Of a DNA stretch of 64,000 nucleotides, positions 25,226-35,515 are shown one piece after another (position 1 is the first letter of the stretch; each line of letters opens with the position of its first letter). Source of the stretch: Larix kaempferi. Taxonomy: Eukaryota; Streptophyta; Pinopsida; Pinales; Pinaceae. The translations under genes were made by a program, and so were the position numbers. The stretch is from contig BSBM01002086.1 of NCBI GenBank assembly GCA_027924585.1, positions 310,001 to 374,000 of the forward strand. The letters run 5' to 3'. Below the pieces are notes generated by a model. That model had not been told where the DNA came from and did not search any database. It worked only from the letters and a program-made list of their open reading frames with translations.

Positions 25226-28200
25226 ATATGAACAACATGATATGATTACGTGGCTCCTTCTCTTGTGCAACCAATGGTTCCCTCTAGGAACTCCATAGGT
25301 GACTCACTTGACTGCAGGCTAGCACGGCCCCACAATACCCACTCACACTACACAAGGATGATGCCCCTTTTCTGCAACACAGCTCCCCGGGCCTATCCAT
25401 CCCTTCTAGTGTCCTTTAGTGTGAGCGTAGAAAGGTTACCACTGCCCCTACAGTCCCCCTTGAGCACCCTTTCTTCACTTTGCCTCTTATGTGCAACACC
25501 AAGTTGCATCTGTGTAAGCTGATAGCACAAGAAGGATAAGCAGACTCATCAGTATTGTTGCTCAAAAATCGTAATCATATTTCATATCATTCACTATCAA
25601 GTATTGAAACACAAGGAATGCGTCCATTCCCTTAGGGTGTAGTCAATATTGAAAACCCTATCATGACCCAGCACCAGAAAAGGTGTGCACCCCCTCTCCG
25701 ATGTGCGCCATGTAGGCCCTAATCATACTCAAGCAGTCTGCAATGATATAAATAAGATAGAGCATGCTCTGCATATTAACCCTAATAATTTAGACATGAA
25801 TGTTCTTGTCTAGGGTCACAAAATACTCATTCATTTTGCAGCTGTGTCTCACATGCCTTCTAGGCATAGCTTTACCATCTCACTTTCATGGTTTACCCTC
25901 ATGGGGTTTGGCTGAGACATTACCAATGGCGTTTCACCCGAAACCCATTTCCAAAGCATGGGGTCTTTCCCATCTGGTTTGGCTTCTGCAGGCCATCACA
26001 CATGTTCTTCCTGCAATGTGTCATCTTGGCACACTTTATCAAATAGCCAAACAGTCAGCAACATTTAGCAATAAGCTTCAAATATGATTGTTCCATAACC
26101 AATCAATAGCATTAATAATTAAATTCAATATGAATTTACAATTCTGTCTACTATAGAAATTGGTTTTCTTATCCATGAGGCTATCCTCATATTGTTTGGC
26201 TCCTGTAAGTGACACCACTCTTCCCGTTATGGTCTTATGCCCGCTGCCATACATGAGCATCCACTTACAGCATGTCCTCCTAACACATTTCATATAAGCC
26301 AAACAGTCATTAGCAATTATTAGCAAACTTTTCAAATCCGAAACATTTACAAATCTGAGATTTACAACTATCCTTACTAACAGAACTTAGAGCTCTCATC
26401 CATGAGATTCCTTCTCGTAAACTCTAGATCAATTTTCACAGTCATATCATTCATACAACTCTGCTCTTCCACAGAGCATTCTAGCATCCCATCGATCATG
26501 CTTGGGCTCTTCATGCACTTACTATTATGCATTCATAACAACCCATGAAATGATCCTAGAATTATCATCAATTCATCACTTCATTCATTATTTATTTTGC
26601 AATAACATATGCATCATCCTTATGTATTCACACCATGCATCACACGATTTATAAAATCTCTTTAATGCACATCTACTAAATGCTACCTTGCATTGTTTCA
26701 TGAGTACTATGCATTCAAGCCTATTATGATCGAACATGACTATCTCATATAATTTGCATTACCATATTTAGGACCACCAGTCCTCACTTGCTTTGGTTAT
26801 TAAGCACATAACCAATCATACACATGGCATGATATAAATTCATATGAATGCATTGAGATTTCTAAACAATCATAGGGTGTAAGGATCATTTCCTTCACTT
26901 AACCACACCTCACCAAGCTTGGTAGGTTAACAGTCCCAATCGATATTCAATATCACATGCAAACTAACTCAACATAGCTCAACATGGTTGAAGAGATCTT
27001 ACCAAATCCCCTTTCAACATTCATGCAATTTGGCACCAATAATCATTACTTGCCTGGTTACCATTAACATCATCTGATGTTACCTGGTCAGTTGGCCTCT
27101 TACCAAGGCTGCTCAGTCTTTTTTTTTTTTCCAACTTTGTGGTCATAGATTTGTTGCACCATCTTTTCTGCATAAGGTTGTTGGCTTCGTGCAACAACAT
27201 CCTCAGCACATTTAGCCATGCTCTTTGTTATCTTTGGTCCTACAACCAATACCAACATTAATAGTGATTATCAACCACAATATTCTCCATTAGTGGTTCA
27301 TTGCATATGCAGACTTCATTATTCTACCAATATGCAGTATCCCATTTATGCGCAAGCATTTCCATATGTACTATGCAATGTTTGTTAAGATGCCATCTAG
27401 TGCATATGCATCTATGTAATCCCTTACATTTTTAACATTTTTATGCCATATGACACTTTCATAATTGTAAGTATGATAACAAACAGGGGTTTAAGGAATT
27501 ATTCCCTTTTTGATCCCTCATCGTAACATGGAGTTCCTCTTCCATATCATGCAATTGTAGAAATTGCCCATATTGGCAACAAAATTTGTTGGTCAAAACA
27601 GCCGCTGGCACTCTTCTGCACTAAATATCTATGATATATGTAGACCCCATTCAAACTTTGGTCATGCATCATTGTTCCTTGCTGGACAAGCTTTCCAATG
27701 CCTGTCTTCATGCTCCATTCCGACATTGGGTGCGGAAACTACATCTCTTAAAAAATGACAACTTTCACTCCAATTCTGCACATTTTACACAGTTGCATTT
27801 TGGTCCAGAATGCCAACTTTAGCCACCTGTGGAAGAAAATATATGAGGAATCAAAAAAACTTATCTACCGGGCGAAGTTATTCCATATAATAAGGAACAC
27901 TCAGCAATTCACGGATTTTAATTCCGATGCACCATTCATCTTCTATGAATTTCTGGGTTTGACTAGTTCTCACTTTTCATATTTTTCCAAAATTCCAAAT
28001 TTTGGACCAAAAATGGCTATCTCCCAAACGGTGCATTTCTGGAAAATCTTCGTCTAACAAAAAATGTCCGTCTTAATGAGAATATGAAATGTCTAGTTCA
28101 GTAAAATTTTTGATTCCCACATCTAGGGTCACTTTTACTGCCCACAAGCTTTTCAAAATCCCGAAAAAGTGGCCCGGAACAGTGTTTTTTGGCCTTCTTG

Positions 28201-28493
28201 CTCACCCCGACTCCACCTCCTTTGGAGTTTGGCTCCAAGATTCAGAACTTAACATCGTGCCTGCTTCATGGCCGTGCCTGATTAATTTCAGCTCAAATCG
28301 ACCTTCCGTCAAGCCTCGGGACCCCGTCCTTCAAAAGTCACTGTTATCCATTTTCTGTCAAATCGGAGTGTAATGGGCTTGGGGTCTTCACTGGTTCTTT
28401 CATGGCCCTCGTCAATGGCCTCCGAGCCCCACAGGAATCATTCCATTCTGAGTCCGGATGTTCCTGTTATTCAAAAATCAAGTTTTCGTCACC
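25226..28493. other. Element B interior, non-coding
   Basis: AT-rich sequence with no recognised protein motif on either strand; only short chance frames. It ends at a run of 18 T near 28494-28513. The size and lack of genes are typical of large retrotransposon derivatives. Confidence 0.5.
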
Positions 28494-28525
28494 TTTTTTT
28501 TTTTTTTTTTTTGTCGCGCGGGCTG

Positions 28526-29140
28526 GTTCTCCGAACGCTTCCGCAATGCGGAGCAGTTCGACGAACGCTTGCGCAATTGCGGAGCAGTTCGACGAACGCT
28601 TCCGCAATGGCGGGGCGATTCCCTAAATTCTCCTGCAACTGCGGAGCCATTTGGCGAATGCTCCCGCAACTGCGGAGCCATTCGGCGAAGGCTTCCGTTG
28701 CGGAGCCATTCGGCGAATGCTCCCGCAATTGCGGAGCCATTCGGCGAAGGCTTCCGCCGTTTCGGAAGACTTTCCCGAATTCTCCCGCGATTTCAGAGCC
28801 GTTCGCGGAATCCTTCTGCCGTTTCGGAAGACTTTCCCGAACTCTTTCCGAAACAAACTTTAAACAAAATTTTTGAAAACACTTAAAAAAATTTTCTGCT
28901 TTTTCGGAGCAGTTCGCCGAATTTTTCCGCGTTGCGAAACAACTCGCGGAATCTTTCCGCAATGTCGGAAGAGAATTCCTTCCGAAAATTTCGGAAGGGA
29001 ATTCCTTCCGAAATTTCGGGGCAACTTCCCGAACTCTTCCACGTTGTGGAAAAACTCGCGGAATGCTTCCGCAGTTTCGGAGCAGTTCGCTGAATGCTTC
29101 CGCAGCTTCGGAAGACATTCGGGAATTCCTTCCGAAACAA
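28526..29140. repeat. GC-rich self-complementary repeat array beside element B's primer site
   Basis: About twenty imperfect units near 31 bases long, of the form cggagccattcggcgaatgc then tcccgcaattg, fill this block. Each unit carries two palindromic nuclei, attcgNcgaat and cgcaattgcg. Later units change to ttccgaaatttcggaa variants. The block lies some 145-760 bases downstream of the primer site in element B's own orientation, that is, in its RNA leader. Open frames on both strands are by-products of the repeat. Confidence 0.85.
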
Positions 29141-29283
29141 TTTTAAACAAATTTTCAAACAGACTTAAACAAACAAACAAAAACAAGTTTTCAAACAGAC
29201 TTGAACAAATTGAAAACTTTCTTCCTGTCAGAGATGACTGTAATTGGATTTGGCCCATAGAGACCCAATGCTGCAACCAGCAG

Positions 29284-29294
29284 CTCTGATACCA
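29284..29294 (-). other. Element B primer-binding site
   Basis: ctctgatacca reads tggtatcagag on the minus strand, a perfect initiator-tRNA-Met-type site, two bases from the LTR that starts at 29297. It fixes the element's orientation. Confidence 0.92.
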
Positions 29295-29296
29295 AA

Positions 29297-30624
29297 TGTA
29301 ATGTCCCCTCCTACCATACCCGCATGATAGAGAGGACGTGGTGCTCAATCCGGGAAATTAGCCCCATATTCATTAAATAAAACATTCAATTTAAAAGAAG
29401 ATGAACATATGCAAATGCATAACCATTTGAAAACACAGCGGAAGTAAATTCATTTAACACATCCACATACATTCATAATATTCATCAAATGATAATTGCA
29501 AATATTAACACAAGAGGATACTTATCTTAATGAAGAAGTTCCAAGCAACCAGCTACGCTTCTGCAACATTCCACCCAACCGTAGGCCAGTGTGCTCCTCA
29601 ATCTCTCAGCACCGCTGCCACCCCCCGAGCTGGGCATGATCTCCACAAAGAAAAGGGGATAAACAGGCTCTCACCTAGCCGAAGGTATATCAAAATCAGC
29701 CAAGCCAATCAGTAATTGGGTTTTTCAGGCTGATTAGAGATGGGTGCATATAACATCAAAAGCATAAGTATTGGGCATGAGAAAAATGCCTATACAGTGA
29801 AGTTCCCAACAGTGGGTTTTTTCCTGAGCTTCAGAAACACGTGGGTAGACTCAGAACGAATTGGAAACTAGGAAAATCGACTGGGAGGGAAACCCATTTC
29901 AGAAAAACGCCCCAAGGGAAAAAAACGACCCCTCCCTTCGTCCAAAATCGCGTCCCTCCTTCCCCAGCTGCTGCAGAATACCAAAACGCCTTTCTGGGCA
30001 TGGAAAAACGCAGGGTTATGGTGAGAAATGAGAGGAAAACTTCCAGTGAGCTCAGTCTGCGTGAGAGGAAGAACATAATGGGTTCAGAATTGACTTAGGC
30101 AGTATTTCGTGGGGGTTTTCTTGCCTAGCAAGCCAAAAATACGATTTTCAGGTTGGTGGCTTGCCCATGCACGAAAATCTGACTGCCATACTTCTCCAAT
30201 CCCAAGACATTAACTGCCTTAACCAATTTCTTGGAAGAATTAAATGATTGGGTCTAGAACCCAAAATGGGTAGTTGGTGGTTTATGGGATTTCTCATTGA
30301 CACATGGATTAACACCATTAGCTCAAGGGTTTGGTTATTTTCCCTCCCTATTCCTTGTAAAGATCATGCCCCCATCTCTTTGTTGCATTGCGTAGTTGGT
30401 GGTGGGTTTTTTTTTCATTACAATTGCATATTTACATGATGTCCGATTTTACATTGTGCACAGCTTAGCACAAGGACTCTATGCATCTATTCTAATTGTC
30501 GATACATAGAACGATAAATCAATGGCGAGGCCTTGGCCTTGAGCTCCTCACCATGACTAAATAACAATATTTACATCATTTACAATATTAATGCAATAGG
30601 GTCAAGCAAGCTGGGGACATTACA
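29297..30624 (-). mobile_element. Element B 5' LTR
   Basis: This is the twin of 21474-22800, with the same 12-base inverted ends. It would hold the promoter for minus-strand transcription. It is followed by the second ctaa target copy. Confidence 0.95.
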
Positions 30625-30899
30625 CTAAGCTCAACCAAATATTTCATGTGTCCTACTTGAAGAATGTTCTTGGGTCCAATTATAGAGTTCAAACTAGCCT
30701 TCCATAATTGGACAAAGAGGGTTTCATTTGGTTGTATCCTAAGGCCGTTTTGGATAAACGTGAGTGTCATCTTTGCTTGCGCACTATCCATAAAGTTTTG
30801 ATCCAATGGAATGATACACAACCTAAATATTCTACATGGGAACTAGCAAACTCCATCAATTTTCTCGTCTCTAGCCTTGAGGACAACACCGATTTCTAA
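30625..30899 (+). pseudogene. Element A pol C-terminus with chromodomain-like end
   Basis: Reading continues from the integrase cut at 21473: KLNQIFHVSYLKNVLGSNYR, VQTSLP, then DKEGFIWLYPKAVLDKRECH and VLIQWNDTQPKYSTWELANS, ending LEDNTDF and TAA at 30897-30899. The FHVSCLK and VLIKWK..ATWE pattern is that of plant chromoviruses, whose C-terminal domain steers integration to chromatin marks. One stop near 30706 interrupts the frame. A similar copy lies at 63725-64000. Confidence 0.88.
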
Positions 30900-30910
30900 G
30901 CAGGAGGGCA
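30900..30910 (+). promoter_or_regulatory. Element A polypurine tract
   Basis: gcaggagggca follows the pol stop codon at once and abuts the 3' LTR start tgttaggg; it primes plus-strand DNA synthesis in such elements. Confidence 0.8.
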
Positions 30911-31359
30911 TGTTAGGGTCCCACCCTAACTCCCTTAGTGGAATAGGTTGTTACTTAATGTATTCATGACCATTTTTATTAAATAAGGCCCCACGAGGTA
31001 TTAGAGTGTAGAATCAATTAATATAAGTGGCCTCATTAAAGAAGGCCCACTAATTAGTGGGTGAAACCTCATATTGGAAGTCCTCTAGGTGGTTAGGGTT
31101 TTGGTCAATTAGAAACTATATATAGTAGTGCAAGTTGTGTAATTGATTTTCAAATGAACATTATTATATTTGGAGCTTTCCTCATGTTGGAGGCTTCCTT
31201 CTCGAAGAGGCAAGTGAACATTGCCTTCAATTCTAAATATCAATAAGGTTGGCTTACTATTGTTATTTTCCAATTATGGATATGTTTATTTGCTTTCCGC
31301 AATTATATTTCAATCTATGTTGCTCTAAAATTCTGTTTTAGCTAACAAGGAAAACCATA
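30911..31359 (+). mobile_element. Element A 3' LTR
   Basis: It starts tgttagggtcccaccctaac and aligns with 11694-12144. The end is set at accata by comparison with ccaca of the 5' copy. Element C LTR sequence resumes directly afterwards. Confidence 0.8.
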
Positions 31360-31555
31360 CTATGTTTTTATGAGGTTGTTGGATCTTTGTTGCATGAGAT
31401 ATTTTCTCAAACAAGATTGTTCCTAACTTGAGGATGAGTGGTTGGAGGGTTGGGATAATTTCTCAACCTCTCTTTAGTTAGAAAGTGGTTTGATATGATG
31501 TTGTATAAATATGGTTTGATATGATGTTGTATAAATATGTAACATTTTTTGTGTG
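31360..31555 (+). mobile_element. Element C LTR, middle portion
   Basis: The phrases gaggttgttggatcttt, gaggatgagtggttggagggt and tttctcaacctctct match 4560-4690 of the 5' LTR. An internal 30-base duplication (gtttgatatgatgttgtataaatat) is special to this copy. It fits as a continuation of 11560-11693 beyond element A. Confidence 0.7.
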
Positions 31556-31768
31556 TGTATAAGATAGTATCATTCTATTATTGAAATAAAGAAAAATTAT
31601 ACATAATGTTACAAAAAGATGCTCCCCTGAGCATTGCCAGTCTCATTCCATCACCCCCTTACCCAGAACTGCAGTCCCAAAATCATCCCTCACAGGTTTA
31701 CAATATTGCCTTGCAGAGAATTCTTTCCCTTCCCACCTTATTGCCTTTACAAGATTCCCCTTCCCCAA
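31556..31768 (-). mobile_element. Short unassigned insertion, possible 3' end of a retrosequence
   Basis: After taacatt, element C homology is lost. On the minus strand the stretch reads as a short frame ending FGTAVLGKGVME and TGA, an AT-rich tail, then acacacaaaaaa at the junction. An A-rich end next to a frame could mark a 5'-truncated LINE or processed transcript, but the protein piece is not recognised. Confidence 0.35.
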
Positions 31769-32361
31769 TGTTGATGTATATGTAACTTTGGAATGTATTT
31801 CATTTATATATTATTGTACTCCTATAGAGATGTGTCATTCCTCTATACGGAAGTGTCATCATGTGTATTGACAAGTGTCGCAAGTGTGTTAACTTGTCGA
31901 TGGGTTATTAGACCACCATGTATGGGGTCGGCCCTGATTTATGTAATATATGGTTGATATACCTAGCTAGACAAGTCAGCCCCATAAGGTCACTGGGAAA
32001 ACATAACAAGTATAAATAGAGATCGGGATATCTCTACTTGGATCACTCAGAAAATCATTCTTCCTTCACTCGGAAAGTGGCACACTTGTGAGGAGGAGGA
32101 TCATCTGCTACTAGGAGACTATCTCTATGTATTTGGTTGTACTTTGGTTGAGCTATTGCTCTCTCTATCTCTGAGGAAGTTGTGGGGTTTTTCACCTTAG
32201 GGTTTTCCCCAAGGAAACTTTGTGTGTCTATTGTCTCTCATGTTTTTGATTCTTGTGATGATTGACATGCTTGTTATGATTGATATGCATTGATATACTG
32301 TACATGTTGTTCTCTCAATAAAGATCCTAGAGTATTGTGAATTAATGCTCAAAATTTAACA
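31769..32361 (+). mobile_element. Element D 5' LTR
   Basis: It begins tgttgatgtatatgtaactt and ends aatttaaca, followed by the primer site. The length is 593 bases. A TATA-like gtataaatag lies near 32010. The first 110 bases recur at 39759-39868. Confidence 0.93.
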
Positions 32362-32373
32362 TGGTATCAGAGC
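32362..32373 (+). other. Element D primer-binding site
   Basis: tggtatcagagc is a perfect initiator-tRNA-Met-type site directly after the LTR. Confidence 0.93.
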
Positions 32374-32935
32374 TAACCTGAGAAGAAGACATTGTGCAGT
32401 GACAAAAACTAGGGTTTCTTGTTTATTGGGTTTCTCTCCACAGATTTTGGAAAAGTAGTATAGTAGATTGACTCTACTCATCAAGGAGAATCTATCTGTC
32501 CAATCAAAATTCAATTTTGAGCACTTTTAGATTTGACCCTAAACATTAGGGTTTCCACAAAAATAGGAATTGTTGAAATCTGAAGACATAGATGAAAGCT
32601 CCTTGCAAAAATCGAAGTTTAGAGCTTTGGATCGAGATTTTTGGCTGGGTAGATCTCCGGGAAACTCAAACTCTAATTCAGGGTCCTCCCTAGTGAACCC
32701 GAGAAGACTAAAAGACATTTCTAAAGGGTGAAGCTTTGCAGATCTCAAATTATGAAGACACTAAGCTGATCATCTCATCAAGGCGCATCTTTCTATCCTT
32801 TCAGAAAGTTGAAATTCACATTTTGAATTTTTAGGGTTTTTTCGACAAACCCTAATCCGGGACCAGATCCAGTTTTCAGCAAAACAAGTGGTAAGACCTA
32901 AATCTCTTCTATTTCCATTTGAATTACTCTTTAAT

Positions 32936-34170
32936 ATGTCTCACCACACCAAGCTTGAGGATAAATTGAAGGGGCTGATAACTTCCGAGCCTGGAAGTAT
33001 AGGATTGGGTTAATCTTGGAAGAAAATGAATTGGACTCCTACATCAGCTCTAAGGTCCCTATCCCAGAGGATGAAGAGGCTAAGGTATTGCATAAGAAGA
33101 ACTTGGTCAAGGCAAAGAGAATCATTGCTGATTCTATCAAATACCATCTCATACCTCATGTGTCATCTCTAAAGACACCCAAGGAGATGTTTGACTCCCT
33201 GACCAAGTTATTTGAAGGGAAAAACATAAATCAGAAGATGACTTTGCGGAATCAATTGAAAGGAGTCAAGATGCTGAATGGAGAGACCATTCAATCTTAC
33301 TTCTCCAAGGTCTCTCAGATCAAGGAACAACTTGAAGCTGTGGATGAAGTAGTGGACAATGGTGAAGTTGTTATGACCACTCTGAATGGCCTACCTAGGT
33401 CATGAAACTCCTTTATTCAAGGAATCTGTGCAAGAAAGAAATTGATCTCTTTTAGTAGACTGTGGGAGGAATGCTCTCAAGAAGAAGCTAGACTTGTGGC
33501 ACGAGAATAAAAGATGGGTAATCAAGATCAAGCTCTCACAGCTCACACCAAAAGAAGCAATCTTAAGAGGGAGCACTCTCAACAGAAGAGATCCACTCAC
33601 TATCACCAAAAGAATAAGAAGGACTTAAGGTGCTTCACATGTAATGAGAAGGGTCACTTTGCTTTAGAATGTCCCAAGAAAAAAAGGGATAACAACAACA
33701 ACAACTCCAGCAAGAAGAAGAAGGGCAGCAAAAGAAAGTTCCATGCTCATGCTGCCGAAAATGATGAACCTCCAAAGAAGAAGGCTAGGGAAGAAAGTGA
33801 TGATGAATCATCAAGTGAAGAAGAGTATGTTCTAATCTCTACTCTCACAGGTACTATCTCTCATGGTTGTAATGATTGGCTTATTGATAATGGGGCTTCC
33901 AAACACATGACCGGGTTTAAAGAATCTTTTGTAAATCTATCTGAACATGAATCATCCCATAAAGTGAAACGTGGGGATGATTATCAATACCCCATCAAAG
34001 GAAGTGGTGAAGCCTCCTACAACTTGGATTTTGGAAAATCTTTGAAGATTAAAGAAGTGCTTTATGTACCTGGGCTCAAGAAGAACCTACTCTCCATATC
34101 TGCATTGGATGCAAAAGGTATGAGGGTTGCATTTGTGGATGGCCAAGTTCTAATGTGGCCAAAAAGGTAA
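32936..34170 (+). pseudogene. Element D gag and protease, lightly broken
   Basis: Gag would build the particle and the protease would mature it. The probable start is ATG 32936 (MSHHTKLEDKLKGLITSE); a one-base loss near 32993 shifts to the frame WKYRIGLILEENELDSYISS. The Gag core continues to LPRS and a TGA at 33403-33405, where the family has Trp, then ARE and TAA near 33508. From 33514 the next part is open: a zinc knuckle CFTCNEKGHFALEC (residues 40-53 of that part), a Lys/Glu/Ser-rich linker, and the protease with LIDNGASKHM. The active-site triad D-S-G has become D-N-G. The frame ends at 34170, and a frameshift leads to the integrase. Confidence 0.9.
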
Positions 34171-34189
34171 AAATATCGATGATGCAGTA

Positions 34190-35452
34190 GTGATTGGAGA
34201 GAAAGAGGGAGGCTTGTATAAATTGAAGGGACAACTTGAACATGCCATGGTGCATGATTCCATGGAGCCAAGTGAACTTTGGCATAGAAGACTTGCACAT
34301 ATGCACTACAGAGCATTACCAACTGCAAGTAAGGCTGTAGAAGGTCTTCTTGAAATTAAGACCAAACATGAAGGTGTTTGCAAAGGATGTGCAAAAGGAA
34401 AGAACATTAAGAAGGCATTTCCAGGCAATGAAAGCAAGGAAAAAGGTATCTTGGAAATCATCCACTCTGATGTATGCGGTCCTATGTCATCCAGTTATCT
34501 GAGTGGGTATGTTTACTATGTCTCTTTCATTGATGAATTCTCTAGGAAGACTTGGGTTTACTTCTTGAAGAATAAAGACGAAGTATTTGATAAATTCAAG
34601 GAATTCAAAACCTTGATGGAGAACCAAAATGATAAGAAGATCAAAACATTCAGATCTGACAATGGTGGAGAATTCACCTCAGGTGACTTCAAGAAGCTAT
34701 GCAGTGATTTAGGGATTAAGAGGGAGTTGACTGCTCCTTACAATCCACAACAAAATGAAGTTGCAGAAAGAAAGAATAGAACAATCATGGAAGCAGCAAG
34801 GGCAATGTTGCATGACCAGGATCTACCTATGCATCTATGGATAGAAGCAGCTAGAACAACTGTATATGTACAGAACAGAACACCCCACAAGATATTGGAC
34901 AACAAGAAACCAGAAGAGGTCTTCTTTGGTAAGAAACCTGAAGTCATCCATCTCAGAATATTTGGTTGTCCGGTATACACTCATGTCCCAAAGGAAAAGA
35001 GGACCAAGCTAGATCCTTCAGGAAAGAAGGGTATCTTTGTAGGTTACAGTGAAAGCTCGAAGGATTACAGAATACACTTTCCAGGGTTCAAGAAGATTGA
35101 TGTCAGTAGGGATGTGACATTTGATGAAAACTCAGCATTCATCAAATCAAGAAAGACACTTGTTGAAGATTATGAAGAACCTAAGGAAACTAGATTTCAA
35201 GACACTACCATGATTGAAGCAATTCCAGATGTTGATCTTGAAATTGAAGATCCGCAACAACTTGTAGATCCACCATGTGAGAACAACTCTCACAAGAGGA
35301 AACCTGCATGGGCTAGAGAGCTCATTCAAGATGTAGAAAGATTTGGCATTTCAGAAGAAGAACACAGAGCAAAGAAGAGAACTAGATCTCATACCAGCTA
35401 TGTTGCTTTACTCTGTGATATCATGAACAAAGAACCTTCTAGTTATGAATAA
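34190..35452 (+). pseudogene. Element D integrase (Copia)
   Basis: The 420-residue frame is open. It starts with GAG-pre-integrase sequence: ELWHRRLAHMHYRALP and CKGCAKGK give the HHCC zinc site (residues about 29-69). The core holds Asp in IIHSDVCGPM, Asp in FRSDNGGEFTS and Glu in EVAERKNRTIME, so the DDE set is present, although the usual Gly before VAERKN is Glu. The IFGC, GIFVGYS and VTFDE motifs typical of Copia follow. TAA at 35450-35452 stands where the family has Gln or Glu, after which pol continues to the palindrome at 35516. Confidence 0.93.
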
Positions 35453-35515
35453 GTAGCGGAAAAGAAAGAATGGAAGGATGCCATGGTCGAAGAATACCAA
35501 TCAATAATGAAGAAT

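Larger units (their letters stand above)
21474..30624 (-). mobile_element. Element B: large pol-less LTR retrotransposon (LARD-like), inserted in A
   Basis: Two LTRs of 1,327-1,328 bases differ at about two dozen positions by eye (roughly 2%), so it is much younger than A. The target ctaa is present on both sides (21470-21473 and 30625-30628); removing one copy restores a continuous element A frame (NHSKLNQIFHVS). The primer site (29284-29294) shows that it runs on the minus strand. The 6.5-kb interior has no protease, RT or integrase, only one Gag-like frame near the 3' end and two structured repeat arrays. It must have been moved in trans. Confidence 0.9.
11694..31359 (+). mobile_element. 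Element A: decayed chromovirus-like Gypsy retrotransposon (whole)
   Basis: The element has diverged LTRs (11694-12144 and 30911-31359), a primer site, gag, protease, RT, RNase H, integrase and a chromodomain-like C-terminus in Gypsy order, all full of stops. Element B is inserted near the pol 3' end, and two unexplained stretches (about 13831-17200 and 18351-19890) probably come from further insertions. Flanks gtgtg (11689-11693) and ctatg (31360-31364) may be an eroded target duplication. The flanking DNA is element C's LTR on both sides. Confidence 0.8.

Noticed and set aside
24622-25245. Series of overlapping 65-69-codon frames
   Set aside because: They are one frame repeated by the 71-base tandem unit, start at each repeat and have no independent support.
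28373-29348. Several long frames on both strands rich in Arg, Phe, Ser and Glu
   Set aside because: They arise from the GC-rich self-complementary repeat, which leaves many frames open; peptides simply mirror the repeat.
34062-34328. Minus-strand frames opposite element D protease and integrase
   Set aside because: They are antisense shadows of the well-supported pol frame.
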